From the NCBI RefSeq assembly GCF_030433685.1, contig NZ_JAROCF010000001.1:2852001-2916000 (forward strand): a DNA stretch of 64,000 nucleotides, written 5' to 3'. Of this stretch, positions 37,978-47,861 are shown one piece after another. Position 1 is the stretch's first letter. Each line of letters begins with the position of its first letter. The notes beneath the pieces were generated by a model. It was not told the origin of the DNA. It searched no databases and saw only the letters and a list, made by a program, of their open reading frames with translations. Position numbers and translations under genes: made by a program. This DNA comes from Leifsonia williamsii. Its GTDB lineage: Bacteria; Actinomycetota; Actinomycetes; Actinomycetales; Microbacteriaceae.

Positions 37978-38997
37978 CTATTCCACGGTGACGGCGTCGA
38001 CGGCCGGAGTGGTGGACGCCTTCGGGCGGATGGAGCGCACCTTCAGGTCGTGCTTGCGGATGGCGGCCTCGCCCTCGCGGAACTGCGAGTACATCGGCGC
38101 GGCCAGGAAGATCGTCGAGTACGTGCCGACGATGATGCCGATCAGCAGCGCGAGCGAGATGTCGCGCAGCGTCGCCGCACCGAGCGCGTACGCGCCGATG
38201 AAGAGGATCGACGCCACCGGGAGCACCGCGACGACGGCCGTGTTGATCGACCGCACGAGCGTCTGGTTCACGGCGAGGTTGACCGACTCGGCGAACGTGC
38301 GCCGGGTCAGCTCCATCTCTTCGCGGGTGTTCTCCCGGATCTTGTCGAACACCACGACGGTGTCGTACAGCGAGTAACCGAGGATCGTCAGGAAGCCGAT
38401 CATGGTCGCCGGCGAGACCTCGAAGCCGACGAGCGCGTAGATGCCCGCGGTGATGATGAGGTCGTGGAACAGCGAGATGATCGCCGACGCCGACATCTTC
38501 CAGGTGCGGAAGTACAGCGCCATCGCGATGAACGCGAGCAGGAGGAAGACGACCAGACCCTGGATCGACTGCTGCGTGACGTCGGCGCCCCACGACGGGC
38601 CGATGAACGTGGAGGCGACCTCGTCGCTCGGCACGCCGTAGGCCTTGGCGAGGGCGGTGGCGACCGAGCGCGTCTCCGAGTCGGAGAGCTGGTCGGTCTG
38701 GACGCGGACGGCGTCGTTACCGACGACGCTCACGTGCGAGACGGCGTTGGGGACGACGCTCGCGACGGCGTCCTGCGCCTTCGCGGTGTCGGTGCTCTCG
38801 ACGTTCGTGACCTGGAACTGGGAGCCGCCGCGGAACTCGATCGAGAAGTTGAACCCGCCCTTGACGATCGGGATCAGGATCGAGAGCACGACCATGACGA
38901 TCGCGATGGAGTACCAGATCTTGCGCTTGCCGACGAAGTCGAAGGAGCGCGCCCCGGTGTAGAGGTCGTTGCCGAACCTGGTGAGACGGCTGGCCAT
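37978..38997 (-). CDS. secF: Protein translocase subunit SecF
   Basis: With SecD it uses the proton gradient to complete protein export through SecYEG. The 339-residue membrane protein has one N-terminal helix (WYSIAIVMVVLSILIPI), an extracytoplasmic domain with the RGGSQFQV signature, and five C-terminal helices including MALYFRTWKMSASAIISLFH, GFEVSPATMIGFLTILGYSLYDT and VDVFDKIREN-type loops (VVVFDKIRENTRE). Its ATG overlaps the secD stop by one base. Confidence 0.96.
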   Translation of the reverse strand: MASRLTRFGNDLYTGARSFDFVGKRKIWYSIAIVMVVLSILIPIVKGGFNFSIEFRGGSQFQVTNVESTDTAKAQDAVASVVPNAVSHVSVVGNDAVRVQTDQLSDSETRSVATALAKAYGVPSDEVASTFIGPSWGADVTQQSIQGLVVFLLLAFIAMALYFRTWKMSASAIISLFHDLIITAGIYALVGFEVSPATMIGFLTILGYSLYDTVVVFDKIRENTREEMELTRRTFAESVNLAVNQTLVRSINTAVVAVLPVASILFIGAYALGAATLRDISLALLIGIIVGTYSTIFLAAPMYSQFREGEAAIRKHDLKVRSIRPKASTTPAVDAVTVE

Positions 38998-40727
38998 CAG
39001 GAGTCCTTCCCCTCGGTCGATCGATCCGAGGACGTCGTCGCGCCGGCGAGCTCGGCCGCCTTGCGCTCGGCGATGGTCTGGCGGCGAGCCGCCTCCTTGC
39101 TGCTGCGTGCTGCGGTGCCGGCGCCGACCGTGACGGCCGGCGAGCGGAACTTCGCAGCGCCGCGGTACACCGCTCCGAGCGCCTGCGGGTCGAGACCCGA
39201 GGCCGGGTGCCCGCTGCTGAAGAACCGTGTGCGGGCGAGCAGCTGGAGCGTCGGATGAGTGAACAGCAGCACCACGATGACGTCGATGACCGTCGTGAGG
39301 CCGAGTGTGAACGCGAAGCCGCGGACGTTCGCGGCGGCGAGCACGTACAGCACGATGGCGGCGAGCAGGTTGGTGGCCTTCGACGCGTAGATCGTGCGGC
39401 GGGCGCGGCTCCAGCCCGCCTCGACGGCGGACTCGAGGCCTCTTCCGTCGCGCAGCTCGTCACGGATGCGTTCGAAGTAGACGATGAACGAGTCCGCTGT
39501 GAAACCGATCGCGACGATCAGGCCGGCGACGCCCGCGAGCGAGAGGCGGTAGTCGTAGTGCCACGACAGCAGGGAGATCGTCAGCCAGGTCAGCACGCCG
39601 GCCACGACCAGCGAGACGATGGTGACGAAGCCGAGCAGCCGGTACTGGAAGAAGGTGTAGATCGCGACCAGGATCAGGCCGATCAGACCGGCGACCAGAC
39701 CGCTGATCAGCTGCGAGGTGCCGAGGGTGGCCGAGATGTCGTCCTGACTCTGCACCTTGAAGCTGAACGGCAGCGCGCCGAACTTCAGCTGGTCGGCCAG
39801 CGCCTTCGCGCTCGCCTCCGTGAAGTTGCCCGAGATCTGCGGCTTGCCGTCGGTGATCACCGCGTTGGTGGTCGGCGCCGAGATGACCTTGCCGTCGAGC
39901 ACGATCGCGAACTGGTTCTGCGCGCCCTGCAGGGCGTTGAGGCGGGTGGTGACGTCGGCGAACGCCTTCGTCCCGGCGGCGTTGAAGACGATGTTGACCG
40001 CCCACTGGCCGTTGCTCACGCCCTGCGAGCTGGTCATGATGCCGGCGTTGGCGTCGGAGATGTCCTGGCCCTTGACCTCGACCGGGCCGAGCAGGTACTT
40101 CGCCTGGTTCTGGTCGTCGCAGGTGATCAGCGGCTTGTCCGTCGGGGCGGCGTTCACGTTCTGCGTGTTCTCCGCCGTGCACGAGAACGCGTTGAACTGC
40201 GCCTGCAGCGCCGGGGTGACCCAGGCGAGGTCGCTGCCGTTGGTCGGCGAAGTCGACGGCGTCGACTGGAGGCCCGGCTCCGGCGTCGGGGCGGGCGTCG
40301 ACTTGCCGTCGGCGCCGACCACTTCGTTGCTCGGGCCGCCGGCGATCAGCACGGGGCGGAAGTCGAGGCGCGCACTCGACTTGACGCGGTTCAGCGTCTC
40401 CTCGTCGGGCTTGCCCGGGAGCGACACCACGATGTTGCGCGAGCCCTCGGTCGAGATCTGCGCCTCGGACACGCCGGAGGCGTCGATGCGCTGGCGGATG
40501 ATCGAGACGGCCTGATCGAGCTGCTGCTGCTGGATCGACTGCCCGTTCTCGACCTGCGGCGTCAGGATGACCTGCGTGCCGCCTTCGAGGTCGAGCGCGA
40601 GCTTGGGCAGCCACGTCGCATTGCTGAACAGGACGCCGGCCGTGAGCGTCCCGAGCAGGACGAGCACGATGACGCCGAGCCACGAAAGGGAACGCCAGGC
40701 CTTCTTGACCGGGGTCGACTTTGCCAC
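38997..40727 (-). CDS. secD: Protein translocase subunit SecD
   Basis: Partner of SecF in the Sec-associated export motor. It is 576 residues: helix 1 (about 14-36, SWLGVIVLVLLGTLTAGVLF), then LALDLEGGTQVILTPQ, a large P1 extracytoplasmic region with an inserted Pro/Thr/Ser-rich segment (TPAPTPEPGLQSTPST), the P1 head, and five C-terminal helices with AGVAGLIVAIGFTADSFIVY (conserved Asp) and ERIRDELRDGR. The GTG at 40727 has a candidate -10 about 60 bases upstream. Confidence 0.96.
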   Translation of the reverse strand: MAKSTPVKKAWRSLSWLGVIVLVLLGTLTAGVLFSNATWLPKLALDLEGGTQVILTPQVENGQSIQQQQLDQAVSIIRQRIDASGVSEAQISTEGSRNIVVSLPGKPDEETLNRVKSSARLDFRPVLIAGGPSNEVVGADGKSTPAPTPEPGLQSTPSTSPTNGSDLAWVTPALQAQFNAFSCTAENTQNVNAAPTDKPLITCDDQNQAKYLLGPVEVKGQDISDANAGIMTSSQGVSNGQWAVNIVFNAAGTKAFADVTTRLNALQGAQNQFAIVLDGKVISAPTTNAVITDGKPQISGNFTEASAKALADQLKFGALPFSFKVQSQDDISATLGTSQLISGLVAGLIGLILVAIYTFFQYRLLGFVTIVSLVVAGVLTWLTISLLSWHYDYRLSLAGVAGLIVAIGFTADSFIVYFERIRDELRDGRGLESAVEAGWSRARRTIYASKATNLLAAIVLYVLAAANVRGFAFTLGLTTVIDVIVVLLFTHPTLQLLARTRFFSSGHPASGLDPQALGAVYRGAAKFRSPAVTVGAGTAARSSKEAARRQTIAERKAAELAGATTSSDRSTEGKDS

Positions 40728-40785
40728 CTAGGAACTCAGCTTTCTACGAGCGATCCGCCGCCGGCACGGCGCGCGGAGCACAGGG

Positions 40786-40791
40786 ATGCTA
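40786..40791 (-). promoter_or_regulatory. Candidate -10 element for secDF
   Basis: TAGCAT (minus strand) immediately downstream of the yajC stop and about 60 bases before the secD GTG. It fits TANNNT. No clear -35, so co-transcription with yajC is also possible. Confidence 0.25.
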
Positions 40792-41199
40792 TCAGTCGTC
40801 GCTCTTGGCGCCGGGCTTCTTGGGTGCCTCGTCGAGGCGCTCTCCGTACTCGGGCTCCACGGCCGAGGTGTCGGCGGCCGGGCGCTCGTCGGCGAGGGCC
40901 GGCTCCGAGAGCTCGGAGTCCACCGGAGCGGTGGTCGGCTCGACGACGCGCGCGAGCACCTGGCGGTGCACCTTCACGACGTGTCCGGGGCTGGTCTCGA
41001 TGAGCGCGGTGTTGTCGTCCTCGTCGATGGACAGCAGGGTGCCGTAGAGACCGAAGTTCGTCATCACCTCGGCGCCCGGCTGCATCTTCGAGCGGGTCTC
41101 CGCCTGCTCCTTCTGCCGCTTGCGGCTGTTCCGGAACATGAAGAAGATGAGGGCCGCCAGGATGACGACCATCACAATGGTCAACGGGTCGATGGGCAT
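40792..41199 (-). CDS. yajC: Preprotein translocase subunit YajC
   Basis: Small Sec accessory membrane protein. The 135 residues start with a single transmembrane helix (about 3-22, IDPLTIVMVVILAALIFFMF) and RNSRKRQKEQAETRSKMQPG, then the conserved VMTNFGLYGTL domain. The C-terminal third is acidic and low complexity. It lies between ruvB and secD in the usual actinobacterial order. A consensus TATAAT sits over the end of ruvB. Confidence 0.93.
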   Translation of the reverse strand: MPIDPLTIVMVVILAALIFFMFRNSRKRQKEQAETRSKMQPGAEVMTNFGLYGTLLSIDEDDNTALIETSPGHVVKVHRQVLARVVEPTTAPVDSELSEPALADERPAADTSAVEPEYGERLDEAPKKPGAKSDD

Positions 41200-41252
41200 G
41201 ACGTCTGCCGAGCCTTCCGATGGGATGCGTGAGGGGCCGAGTGGCCGATTGA

Positions 41253-41258
41253 ATTATA
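41253..41258 (-). promoter_or_regulatory. Candidate -10 element for yajC (TATAAT)
   Basis: A perfect TATAAT on the minus strand overlapping the ruvB stop codon, 53 bases before the yajC ATG. It is AT-rich in a very GC-rich background, which raises its weight. No good -35 at 16-18 bases. Confidence 0.45.
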
Positions 41259-42315
41259 GGTCATCCATCAACGTCGGTTGCTGTGAGACCGCCTGCCGGC
41301 CGCCGTGCAGCCGCTCGTGAAGACCTTCCGGCATCCCGAAATGGCGCCAGGCGGCGGCTGTGGCCACGCGACCGCGTGGCGTCCGCGAGAGCAGGCCGAT
41401 GCGCACGAGGAACGGCTCGACGACCGACTCGATGGTCTCCGCCTCTTCTCCGACCGACACCGCGAGGGTGTTGAGGCCGACCGGGCCGCCCTCGAAACGC
41501 TCCAGGATGGCCTGCATGACCGAGCGGTCGAGGCGGTCGAGACCGAGCTCGTCCACGTCGTACAGCTCCAGGGCGGCGCGCACCGCCTCCACGTCGGCGC
41601 GTCCGCCGTGGACCAGGGCGTAGTCGCGGACGCGGCGCAGGAGGCGGTTCGCGATGCGCGGGGTGCCCCGGCAGCGTCCGGCGATCTCGGCCAGGGCCTC
41701 CCTGTCGACCTCGAAGTCGAGCATGGTGGCCGCGCGGGCGAGCACCTGCGCGAGCTCCTTCTCGTCGTAGAACTCCAGGTGCGCGGTGAAGCCGAAGCGG
41801 TCGCGCAGGGGGTTGGGCAGCAGGCCGGAGCGGGTCGTGGCGCCGACGAGCGTGAACGGCGCCAGGTCGAGCGGGATGGAGGTGGCGCCAGCGCCCTTGC
41901 CGACCATGATGTCGATGCGGAAGTCCTCCATCGCGAGGTACAGCATCTCTTCGGCGGAGCGCGCCATGCGGTGGATCTCGTCGATGAAGAGGACCTCGCC
42001 GGGGGTCAGCGACGAGAGCAGCGCGGCGAGGTCACCGGCGTGCTGGATGGCGGGGCCGCTGGAGAGGCGCAGCGGGCGGCCGCTCTCGTTCGCGACGATC
42101 ATGGCGAGTGTGGTCTTGCCGAGCCCGGGCGGCCCGGCGAGGAGGATGTGGTCGGCGGTGCGCTCCTGCATGCGCGCCGCGGTGAGCAGCAGCTGCAGCT
42201 GGCCGCGCACCTTCGCCTGGCCGACGAACTCGCCCAGCGAGCGCGGACGCAGCGCGCCCTCGAACGCGAGCTCGGACTCCGACTCCAGCTCGGGGGTGGT
42301 GAGGTCGTCGCTCAT
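41254..42315 (-). CDS. ruvB: Holliday junction branch migration helicase RuvB
   Basis: AAA+ hexameric motor of the RuvABC complex. The 353 residues show [19 protein letters not shown], Walker [18 protein letters not shown], Walker [11 protein letters not shown], sensor [19 protein letters not shown] and the C-terminal winged helix ([17 protein letters not shown]). The ATG at 42315 overlaps the ruvA stop by four bases. No actinobacterial LexA box was seen before the ruv genes. Confidence 0.97.
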   Translation of the reverse strand: MSDDLTTPELESESELAFEGALRPRSLGEFVGQAKVRGQLQLLLTAARMQERTADHILLAGPPGLGKTTLAMIVANESGRPLRLSSGPAIQHAGDLAALLSSLTPGEVLFIDEIHRMARSAEEMLYLAMEDFRIDIMVGKGAGATSIPLDLAPFTLVGATTRSGLLPNPLRDRFGFTAHLEFYDEKELAQVLARAATMLDFEVDREALAEIAGRCRGTPRIANRLLRRVRDYALVHGGRADVEAVRAALELYDVDELGLDRLDRSVMQAILERFEGGPVGLNTLAVSVGEEAETIESVVEPFLVRIGLLSRTPRGRVATAAAWRHFGMPEGLHERLHGGRQAVSQQPTLMDDL

Positions 42316-42977
42316 CGGCCACCGCCTCCTGCGCCGGAGCCTGCCGCCGCACCCGCGCCGGCCGGGCTCGCCGGGCCGAGACGCGCGAGGGTGAGGCGCA
42401 GCAGGGCCTGGACGGTGTCGCGCTGGGCCTCGTCCGTCTCGTCGACGACGGCGGAGACCGCCTCCGCCGCCACCTTCTCCGGCCAGCCGAGGCCGACGAG
42501 GGCGATCAGGACGCTGTCTCCGACGCTCGACGGCCCACCGCCGGCACGGCGGGCCGGGGCCGCGGGCGCGCGGCGGGTGACGACGAGCTTGCCGGTCAGG
42601 GAGAGGACGATCAGCTTCGCGGTCTTGGGGCCGATGCCGGACACCTTGCGGAACGGCGCGTCGTCGTCGGCGGCGACCGCGTCGGCGATCTGGTCGGGCG
42701 ACAGCACGGACAACACGCCGATCGCGGACTTGGGGCCGACGCCCGAGACGCCGTTGAGCAGCTCGAACACCTGCAGCTGCTCCAGGTCGGCGAAGCCGAA
42801 CAGCTGGAGCGCGTCCTCACGGACGATGAGCGAGGTGTGCACGAACGCTTCGTCGCCGACGCGCAGCGAGAGCACGTGGTCGGGGGTGAGCTGGACGGCG
42901 AAGCCGACGCCGCCCACCTCGATGACGGCGGAACCGCCGCTCGCCGAGAGGACGGTGCCGCGCAGGGAGGAGATCAC
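42312..42977 (-). CDS. ruvA: Holliday junction DNA helicase subunit RuvA
   Basis: Tetrameric junction-binding protein that positions RuvB. The 221 residues comprise an N-terminal OB fold ([20 protein letters not shown]), tandem helix-hairpin-helix motifs ([32 protein letters not shown]) and a C-terminal RuvB-contact domain after a Pro/Ala-rich linker. The Gly/Ala-rich end is slightly longer than usual. GTG 42977 overlaps the ruvC stop. Confidence 0.95.
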   Translation of the reverse strand: MISSLRGTVLSASGGSAVIEVGGVGFAVQLTPDHVLSLRVGDEAFVHTSLIVREDALQLFGFADLEQLQVFELLNGVSGVGPKSAIGVLSVLSPDQIADAVAADDDAPFRKVSGIGPKTAKLIVLSLTGKLVVTRRAPAAPARRAGGGPSSVGDSVLIALVGLGWPEKVAAEAVSAVVDETDEAQRDTVQALLRLTLARLGPASPAGAGAAAGSGAGGGGR

Positions 42978-43591
42978 CTGGCCAGCCTACGTGGGGCCGC
43001 CGACCCTCGCGTGGAGCGCTCGGCGGCGAGCCACGCCGCCTGCGCGGGTGTCAGCCCGGCACCCTTCGCGGGAGCGCCGGAGGCCGCCGCCGGCGCAGTG
43101 GGGGCGGCCGGCACTCCCCCGCGCCACGCATGGCAGATCGCGATGGCGAGGGCGTCCGCGGCGTCGGCGGGCTTGGGCAGCTCGGCCAGCCCGAGGATGC
43201 GGGCGACCATCGTCTGCACCTGCTTCTTCTCCGCCGAACCGTAGCCGGTGATCGCCGCCTTCACCTCGCTCGGCGTGTGCAGGCCGACGCGCAGACCGCG
43301 CTTGGCGGCCGCGTGCAGCGCGATGCCGCTGATCTGGGCGACGCCCATCACGGTGCTGAGGTTGTGCTGGGCGAAGACGCGCTCGATCGCGACGACCTCC
43401 GGCCGGTGCTCGTCGAGCAGCTCCTCGATGCCGTTGCCGACCGTCAGCAACCGCTCCTCGAGCGGCATGGACGGCGGGGTGCGGATGACCGTCACCTCCA
43501 CCAGCGCTGCGCGGCGGTCGGGGCGCACGTCGACGACCCCGACCCCGCAGCGCGTGAGACCCGGGTCGATGCCGAGCACCCGGATCGCCAT
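42974..43591 (-). CDS. ruvC: Crossover junction endodeoxyribonuclease RuvC
   Basis: Resolves Holliday junctions by paired nicks. It has the RNase H-fold core: [17 protein letters not shown] (first Asp), [20 protein letters not shown] (Glu), YTP-equivalent [20 protein letters not shown] and [17 protein letters not shown] (last acids). The 205 residues include an Ala/Pro-rich C-terminal tail beyond the core. ATG 43591 is nine bases after yebC. Confidence 0.95.
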   Translation of the reverse strand: MAIRVLGIDPGLTRCGVGVVDVRPDRRAALVEVTVIRTPPSMPLEERLLTVGNGIEELLDEHRPEVVAIERVFAQHNLSTVMGVAQISGIALHAAAKRGLRVGLHTPSEVKAAITGYGSAEKKQVQTMVARILGLAELPKPADAADALAIAICHAWRGGVPAAPTAPAAASGAPAKGAGLTPAQAAWLAAERSTRGSAAPRRLAR

Positions 43592-43600
43592 GAGGTGAGG

Positions 43601-44365
43601 CTACTCGTCGTCCTGGTCGAGCTGCGCCTGAACCTCCGGGGTGAGGTCGAGATTCGTGTAGACGTTCTGCACGTCGTCCGAGTCCTCGAGGGCGTCGATC
43701 AGGCGGAACACCTTGCGGGCGACCTCGGCGTCGGCCTCCACGTTCACGGTGGCCACGAACTCGGCGTCGGCCGAGTCGTAGTCGATGCCGGCCTCCTGCA
43801 GCGCGGTGCGCGCGGCGACCAGGTCGGTGGCCTCGGTCTGGACCTCGAAGGTCTCGCCCCGGTCGATGACCTCCTCGGCGCCCGCGTCGAGCACGGCCGC
43901 GAGGACCGAGTCCTCGTCGACGCCCTCGGCGTGCGGGACGACGATGACGCCCTTGCGGTGGAAGTTGTATGCGACGCTGCCCGGGTCGGCCATGGTGCCG
44001 CCGTTGCGGGTCATCGCGGTGCGGACCTCCGCCGCCGCGCGGTTCTTGTTCTCGGTGAGGCACTCGATCAGCAGGGCGACGCCGCCCGGGCCGTAGCCCT
44101 CGTACATGATCGTCGTGTAGTCGATGGACTCACCGGTGAGACCCGCGCCGCGCTTGATGGCGCGGTCGATGTTGTCGTTGGGGACCGAGGTCTTCTTGGC
44201 CTTCTGCACGGCGTCCACGAGCGTCGGGTTGCCGGAGAGGTCGGCGCCGCCGGTCTTGGCCGCGACCTCGATGTTCTTGATGAGCTTGGCGAACGACTTG
44301 GCGCGGCGGGCGTCGATCACCGCCTTCTTGTGCTTCGTCGTGGCCCACTTGGAATGCCCGGACAC
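43601..44365 (-). CDS. yebC: YebC/PmpR family regulatory protein
   Basis: The 254-residue TACO1/YebC family has been described as DNA-binding regulators and, more recently, as translation factors for proline-rich stretches. The signature N-terminus is [20 protein letters not shown], followed by [20 protein letters not shown] and [14 protein letters not shown]. The acidic C-terminal end is normal for the family. The GTG start at 44365 has GGGAG upstream. A candidate -10 (TAGAAT) lies in the 78-base gap from the kinase gene. Confidence 0.93.
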   Translation of the reverse strand: MSGHSKWATTKHKKAVIDARRAKSFAKLIKNIEVAAKTGGADLSGNPTLVDAVQKAKKTSVPNDNIDRAIKRGAGLTGESIDYTTIMYEGYGPGGVALLIECLTENKNRAAAEVRTAMTRNGGTMADPGSVAYNFHRKGVIVVPHAEGVDEDSVLAAVLDAGAEEVIDRGETFEVQTEATDLVAARTALQEAGIDYDSADAEFVATVNVEADAEVARKVFRLIDALEDSDDVQNVYTNLDLTPEVQAQLDQDDE

Positions 44366-44403
44366 TGGTGCTCCCTCGTCGTACGTCTCAAAAGATCCTG
44401 ACC

Positions 44404-44409
44404 ATTCTA
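44404..44409 (-). promoter_or_regulatory. Candidate -10 element for yebC-ruvCAB
   Basis: TAGAAT (minus strand), 39 bases before the yebC GTG, in the gap after the small kinase gene. No -35 match was found at the standard spacing. Confidence 0.3.
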
Positions 44410-44443
44410 GAACGTGGCCGCCGGGTGCCGCCGCACGCCGCGG

Positions 44444-44956
44444 CTACGGGAGCGGGCGCCCCGGCGAGAGTCCGGCCTCCGCGATGATGCGCTCTGCGAG
44501 CTGCTCCGCGGTGTCAGCGGGGCCGATCCGCTGCTCCTGCACGCCGGGAAGGGGCTCGTACGGGGTGAACCAGCGGCGCAGCTCCTCCTCGCCGAAGGAC
44601 GCCCCGAGACCGCGCGTCGCGTGGCGAGCCACGGTCTCGTCGAGGGAGAGGTCGAAGGCGTAGAACCAGGACTGCACGCCGTCCAGGACCGCCAGCCGGC
44701 GCAGCATCTCGCCGTAGCGCTCGGGCGACAGGATGCCCTCGAGCACGACCGCGGGGGCATCGCGCAGGGCGTGGCCCGTCACCAGCTCGATGAGGTCGGC
44801 GTTCGTGCCGTCGTCGGTGAGCCGGGTGCCGAGCGCAGTGCGGCCGAGGTAGTCCTGCTCGACCAGCGCGACGCCGTGCCCGAGGCGTCGCCGCAGCTCA
44901 CGGGCGACGGTGGACTTGCCGGAGCCCGAGTTGCCGCGCAGAACGATCAGCTTCAC
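44444..44956 (-). CDS. Small P-loop kinase of unknown substrate
   Basis: A 170-residue AAA/zeta-toxin-like P-loop protein: Walker [19 protein letters not shown] (residues 5-22), [13 protein letters not shown], a Walker B-like [16 protein letters not shown] and a lid region with [20 protein letters not shown]. It probably phosphorylates a small molecule; the substrate cannot be read from sequence. GTG 44956 overlaps the pdxT stop by four bases, so it belongs to the pdxS-pdxT transcript. A link to vitamin B6 (for example a pyridoxal kinase role) is speculation only. Confidence 0.75.
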   Translation of the reverse strand: MKLIVLRGNSGSGKSTVARELRRRLGHGVALVEQDYLGRTALGTRLTDDGTNADLIELVTGHALRDAPAVVLEGILSPERYGEMLRRLAVLDGVQSWFYAFDLSLDETVARHATRGLGASFGEEELRRWFTPYEPLPGVQEQRIGPADTAEQLAERIIAEAGLSPGRPLP

Positions 44957-45549
44957 GCCGCGCGCACCCGGCGCAGGAAGTACTCGTGGAAGCGCGTGTC
45001 CCCGGTGATCTCGGGGTGGAAGGAGGTGCCGAGGAGGTTGCCCTGCTCGACCGCGACGACGCGGCCGTCCGGCACGCGGGCGAGCACCGTGGCGGCCTCC
45101 CCGACCTCCTCCACGATGGGCGCGCGGATGAAGACGGCGTGCATCGGCTCCTGACCCACCGCCGGGATGTCGAGGTCGGTCTCGAAGGAGTCGACCTGGG
45201 AGCCGAACGCGTTGCGGCGCACGGCGACGTCGAGGCCGCCGAGGCTCTGCTGGCCCGCGATTCCGTCGACGATGCGGTCGGCGAGCATGATCAGGCCCGC
45301 GCAGGTGCCATAGACGGGCATCCCGGAGGCGATGGCCGCCTTCAGCGGGTCGGCGAGGCCGAACGCGCGGGACAGCTTGTCCATGACGCTCGACTCGCCG
45401 CCCGGGATGACCAGGCCCTCCACGGCCTCCAGCTCCTCGGGCCGGCGCACCGGGACCGCGTCGGCGGCGAGGCCGCGCAGGACCGCGAGGTGCTCGCGGA
45501 AGTCGCCCTGCAGGGCCAGGACGCCGACGCGGGATGTCGCTCCCGCCAC
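44953..45549 (-). CDS. pdxT: Pyridoxal 5'-phosphate synthase glutaminase subunit
   Basis: Supplies ammonia from glutamine to PdxS for direct PLP synthesis. The 198-residue class I amidotransferase has [30 protein letters not shown], the nucleophile in [12 protein letters not shown] and the His-Glu pair in SFHPEITGD. The GTG at 45549 is three bases past the pdxS stop. Subunit pairing with PdxS is expected. Confidence 0.96.
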   Translation of the reverse strand: MAGATSRVGVLALQGDFREHLAVLRGLAADAVPVRRPEELEAVEGLVIPGGESSVMDKLSRAFGLADPLKAAIASGMPVYGTCAGLIMLADRIVDGIAGQQSLGGLDVAVRRNAFGSQVDSFETDLDIPAVGQEPMHAVFIRAPIVEEVGEAATVLARVPDGRVVAVEQGNLLGTSFHPEITGDTRFHEYFLRRVRAA

Positions 45550-45552
45550 GGG

Positions 45553-46452
45553 CTACCAGCCGCGCTCGGCGAGGCGGTGCGGCGCGGCGAGGTCGGCGAC
45601 GTTGATGCCGACCATCGCCTCGCCGAGGCCGCGGGACACCTCCGCGATGACCTTCGGGTCGTCGTAGAAGGTGGTCGCCTTGACGATCGCGGCCGCGCGC
45701 TGCTCCGGGTTGCCGGACTTGAAGATGCCGGAGCCGACGAACACGCCGTCGGCGCCGAGCTGCATCATCATCGCCGCGTCGGCCGGGGTGGCGACGCCGC
45801 CCGCGGTGAACAGCACGACGGGGAGCTTGCCGGTCTCGGCGATCTCGGCCACCAGCTCGTACGGCGCCTGGAGCTCCTTGGCGGCGACGTAAAGCTCATC
45901 CTTCGTCATCGAGCGGAGCGCGTTGATCTCGGCCGTGATCTTGCGGATGTGCTTGGTCGCCTCCGACACGTCGCCGGTGCCGGCCTCGCCCTTCGAGCGG
46001 ATCATCGCGGCGCCCTCGTTGATGCGGCGCAGCGCCTCGCCGAGGTTGGTCGCGCCGCAGACGAACGGCACCGTGAAGCGCCACTTGTCGATGTGGTTCA
46101 CGTAGTCGGCGGGCGAGAGCACCTCGGACTCGTCGATGTAGTCGACGTCGAGCGCCTCGAGCACCTGCGCCTCGACGAAGTGGCCGATACGGGCCTTCGC
46201 CATGACCGGGATGGAGACCTCGGCGATGATCGCCTCGATGAGGTCGGGGTCGCTCATGCGGGCGACGCCGCCCTGGGCGCGGATGTCGGCGGGCACGCGC
46301 TCCAGCGCCATGACCGCGACGGCGCCGGCGTCCTCGGCGATGCGGGCCTGCTCGGGCGTGACGACGTCCATGATGACGCCGCCCTTCAACATCTCGGCGA
46401 GGCCGCGCTTGACGCGGCTGGAGCCGGTGAAGGTCTGGGTGCTGTCTGACAT
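45553..46452 (-). CDS. pdxS: Pyridoxal 5'-phosphate synthase, PdxS subunit
   Basis: Builds PLP from ribose 5-phosphate, glyceraldehyde 3-phosphate and ammonia. It is 299 residues with the highly conserved [50 protein letters not shown] (catalytic Lys), [11 protein letters not shown] and [16 protein letters not shown] place the start at ATG 46452 ([11 protein letters not shown]); the frame is open further upstream, across the pdxR start, but without homology. Divergent transcription from pdxR fits PdxR activation. Confidence 0.97.
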   Translation of the reverse strand: MSDSTQTFTGSSRVKRGLAEMLKGGVIMDVVTPEQARIAEDAGAVAVMALERVPADIRAQGGVARMSDPDLIEAIIAEVSIPVMAKARIGHFVEAQVLEALDVDYIDESEVLSPADYVNHIDKWRFTVPFVCGATNLGEALRRINEGAAMIRSKGEAGTGDVSEATKHIRKITAEINALRSMTKDELYVAAKELQAPYELVAEIAETGKLPVVLFTAGGVATPADAAMMMQLGADGVFVGSGIFKSGNPEQRAAAIVKATTFYDDPKVIAEVSRGLGEAMVGINVADLAAPHRLAERGW

Positions 46453-46543
46453 CGTCGCCTCTCGTACGGTACAAACGGATTTTTGGCCTATGCCGAACGA
46501 TAGCATCCCGCCGCACGCTCGATAGACTCGCGGCTGGAGGGTC
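46453..46543. promoter_or_regulatory. Divergent pdxS/pdxR control region
   Basis: These 91 bases separate pdxS from its regulator. Seen: TAGACT at 46523-46528 (a -10 for pdxR giving a short leader), several TANNNT candidates on the minus strand (TACCGT, TATCGT) for pdxST, the palindromic CGTACG/GTACGGTAC near 46464-46473, and TTTTTGGCCTA, which loosely resembles half-sites reported for corynebacterial PdxR. The operator cannot be fixed from this sequence alone. Confidence 0.45.
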
Positions 46544-47854
46544 ATGGACACGCAGAGCATCACCGGAGCGACGGCCGCGGAGATCGCGGACAGCATCCGC
46601 ACCCTCCACGAGCGCGGAGAGCTGCGCGCCGGAGATGCGCTACCGCCCGTCCGGGAGCTGGCCACACGGCTGAGCGTCAACCGCAACACCGCCGTCGCCG
46701 CCTACCGTCTTCTCGCCCAGGCCGGGGTCGTCGTCGCACGCGGCCGAGCCGGCACCGTCATCGCCGGGATGGAGGCGGTGGCCCAGGAGGGCTACGCCGC
46801 CGGCAGCGTGCTGCGCGACATCGGCACCGGCAACCCCGACCCGCGCCGCATCCCCGACGCGTCGACCGCGCTGGCCGGCGCGCTCGGCCGTCCGGTGCTC
46901 TACGGCGAGCCGGTGATCGACCCGGCCCTCGAGCAGCGCGCGCTGGAGTGGGTGGGCGCCGACCTGCCCGGCCGCGACCTCCGCATCACGGTCACCAGCG
47001 GCGCTGTCGACGCGGTGGAGCGGCTGCTCGCGCAGGCGCTGCTGCGCGACGACGCCGTGGCGCTGGAGGATCCGTGCTTCCTCGCCAGCATCCACACCGT
47101 CCGGCTCGGCGGCTACCGGGCGGTCCCGGTGCCCGTCGACGTCGAAGGGATGACCGTCGAAGGCCTTCGTGCAGCCCTGGCCGCCGGGGTCCGCGCGATC
47201 ATCTGCACGCCCCGCGCTCAGAACCCCACCGGGGCGACCCTGTCGCCGGGAAGGGCGGCGGAGCTGCGTGCCGTGCTGGCCGACCATCCGTACGTGCTCA
47301 TCGTCGAGGACGACCACTTCTCGATGCTGTCCCAGCGGCCGTACGAGACGCTGATCGGGCCGGAGCACCGGCGGTTCGCGCTCGTGCGCTCGGTCTCCAA
47401 GTCGCTCGGCCCCGACATGTGCCTGGCCGTCGCCGCGACCGACCCGGAGACGGCGGAGCGTCTTTCGCTGCGGCTGAGCCCGGGCACGACCTGGGTGAGC
47501 CACATCCTGCAGCGCCTCGTCCTGGCGCAGTTGACGGACGCGACGGCGCTTCAGGCGGTCGCCGAGGCCGGGCGCCACTACGCCGAGCGCAACGCGGCCT
47601 TCGCCGGCGCGCTGACGGACCGCGGCCTCCCCGCGACAGCGGCGGACGGGCTCAACCTGTGGCTGGAGCTGCCGCTCGAGGCGAAGACGGTCGCCGACCG
47701 GCTGATGCGCCGGGGCTGGCTGGCGCGCACGGGAGACGAGTTCGTCCTCGGCGAGCAGCGCTCGGCCTCCCGGCACCTCCGCCTCACCGTGCACGATCTC
47801 ACGGACGAGGAGGCGGAGCGCCTGATCGACGACCTGGTGGACGCCAGCCGCTGA
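46544..47854 (+). CDS. pdxR: MocR/GntR-family regulator of pyridoxine synthesis (PdxR)
   Basis: PLP-responsive transcription factor. The 436 residues carry an N-terminal GntR winged helix ([38 protein letters not shown]) and a fold-type I aminotransferase-like domain from about residue 95: [41 protein letters not shown] (Asp for PLP ring N) and the [16 protein letters not shown]chiff-base Lys. It is divergent from pdxST, 91 bases away, which supports the PdxR assignment. GGAGG lies close before ATG 46544. Confidence 0.9.
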   Translation: MDTQSITGATAAEIADSIRTLHERGELRAGDALPPVRELATRLSVNRNTAVAAYRLLAQAGVVVARGRAGTVIAGMEAVAQEGYAAGSVLRDIGTGNPDPRRIPDASTALAGALGRPVLYGEPVIDPALEQRALEWVGADLPGRDLRITVTSGAVDAVERLLAQALLRDDAVALEDPCFLASIHTVRLGGYRAVPVPVDVEGMTVEGLRAALAAGVRAIICTPRAQNPTGATLSPGRAAELRAVLADHPYVLIVEDDHFSMLSQRPYETLIGPEHRRFALVRSVSKSLGPDMCLAVAATDPETAERLSLRLSPGTTWVSHILQRLVLAQLTDATALQAVAEAGRHYAERNAAFAGALTDRGLPATAADGLNLWLELPLEAKTVADRLMRRGWLARTGDEFVLGEQRSASRHLRLTVHDLTDEEAERLIDDLVDASR

Positions 47855-47861
47855 AGGGGGC

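Noticed and set aside
25865..39258. Very long antisense open frames (for example plus strand 25865-29596 and 35251-39258)
   Set aside because: They lie opposite alaS, mltG, rel and secDF and have Arg/Val/Gly-rich, domain-free content typical of high-GC shadows.
42974..44443. SOS (LexA) box upstream of ruvC or yebC
   Set aside because: No CGAAC-N4-GTTCG-type palindrome in the yebC upstream gap; the TCTAGAA there reads better as a -10.
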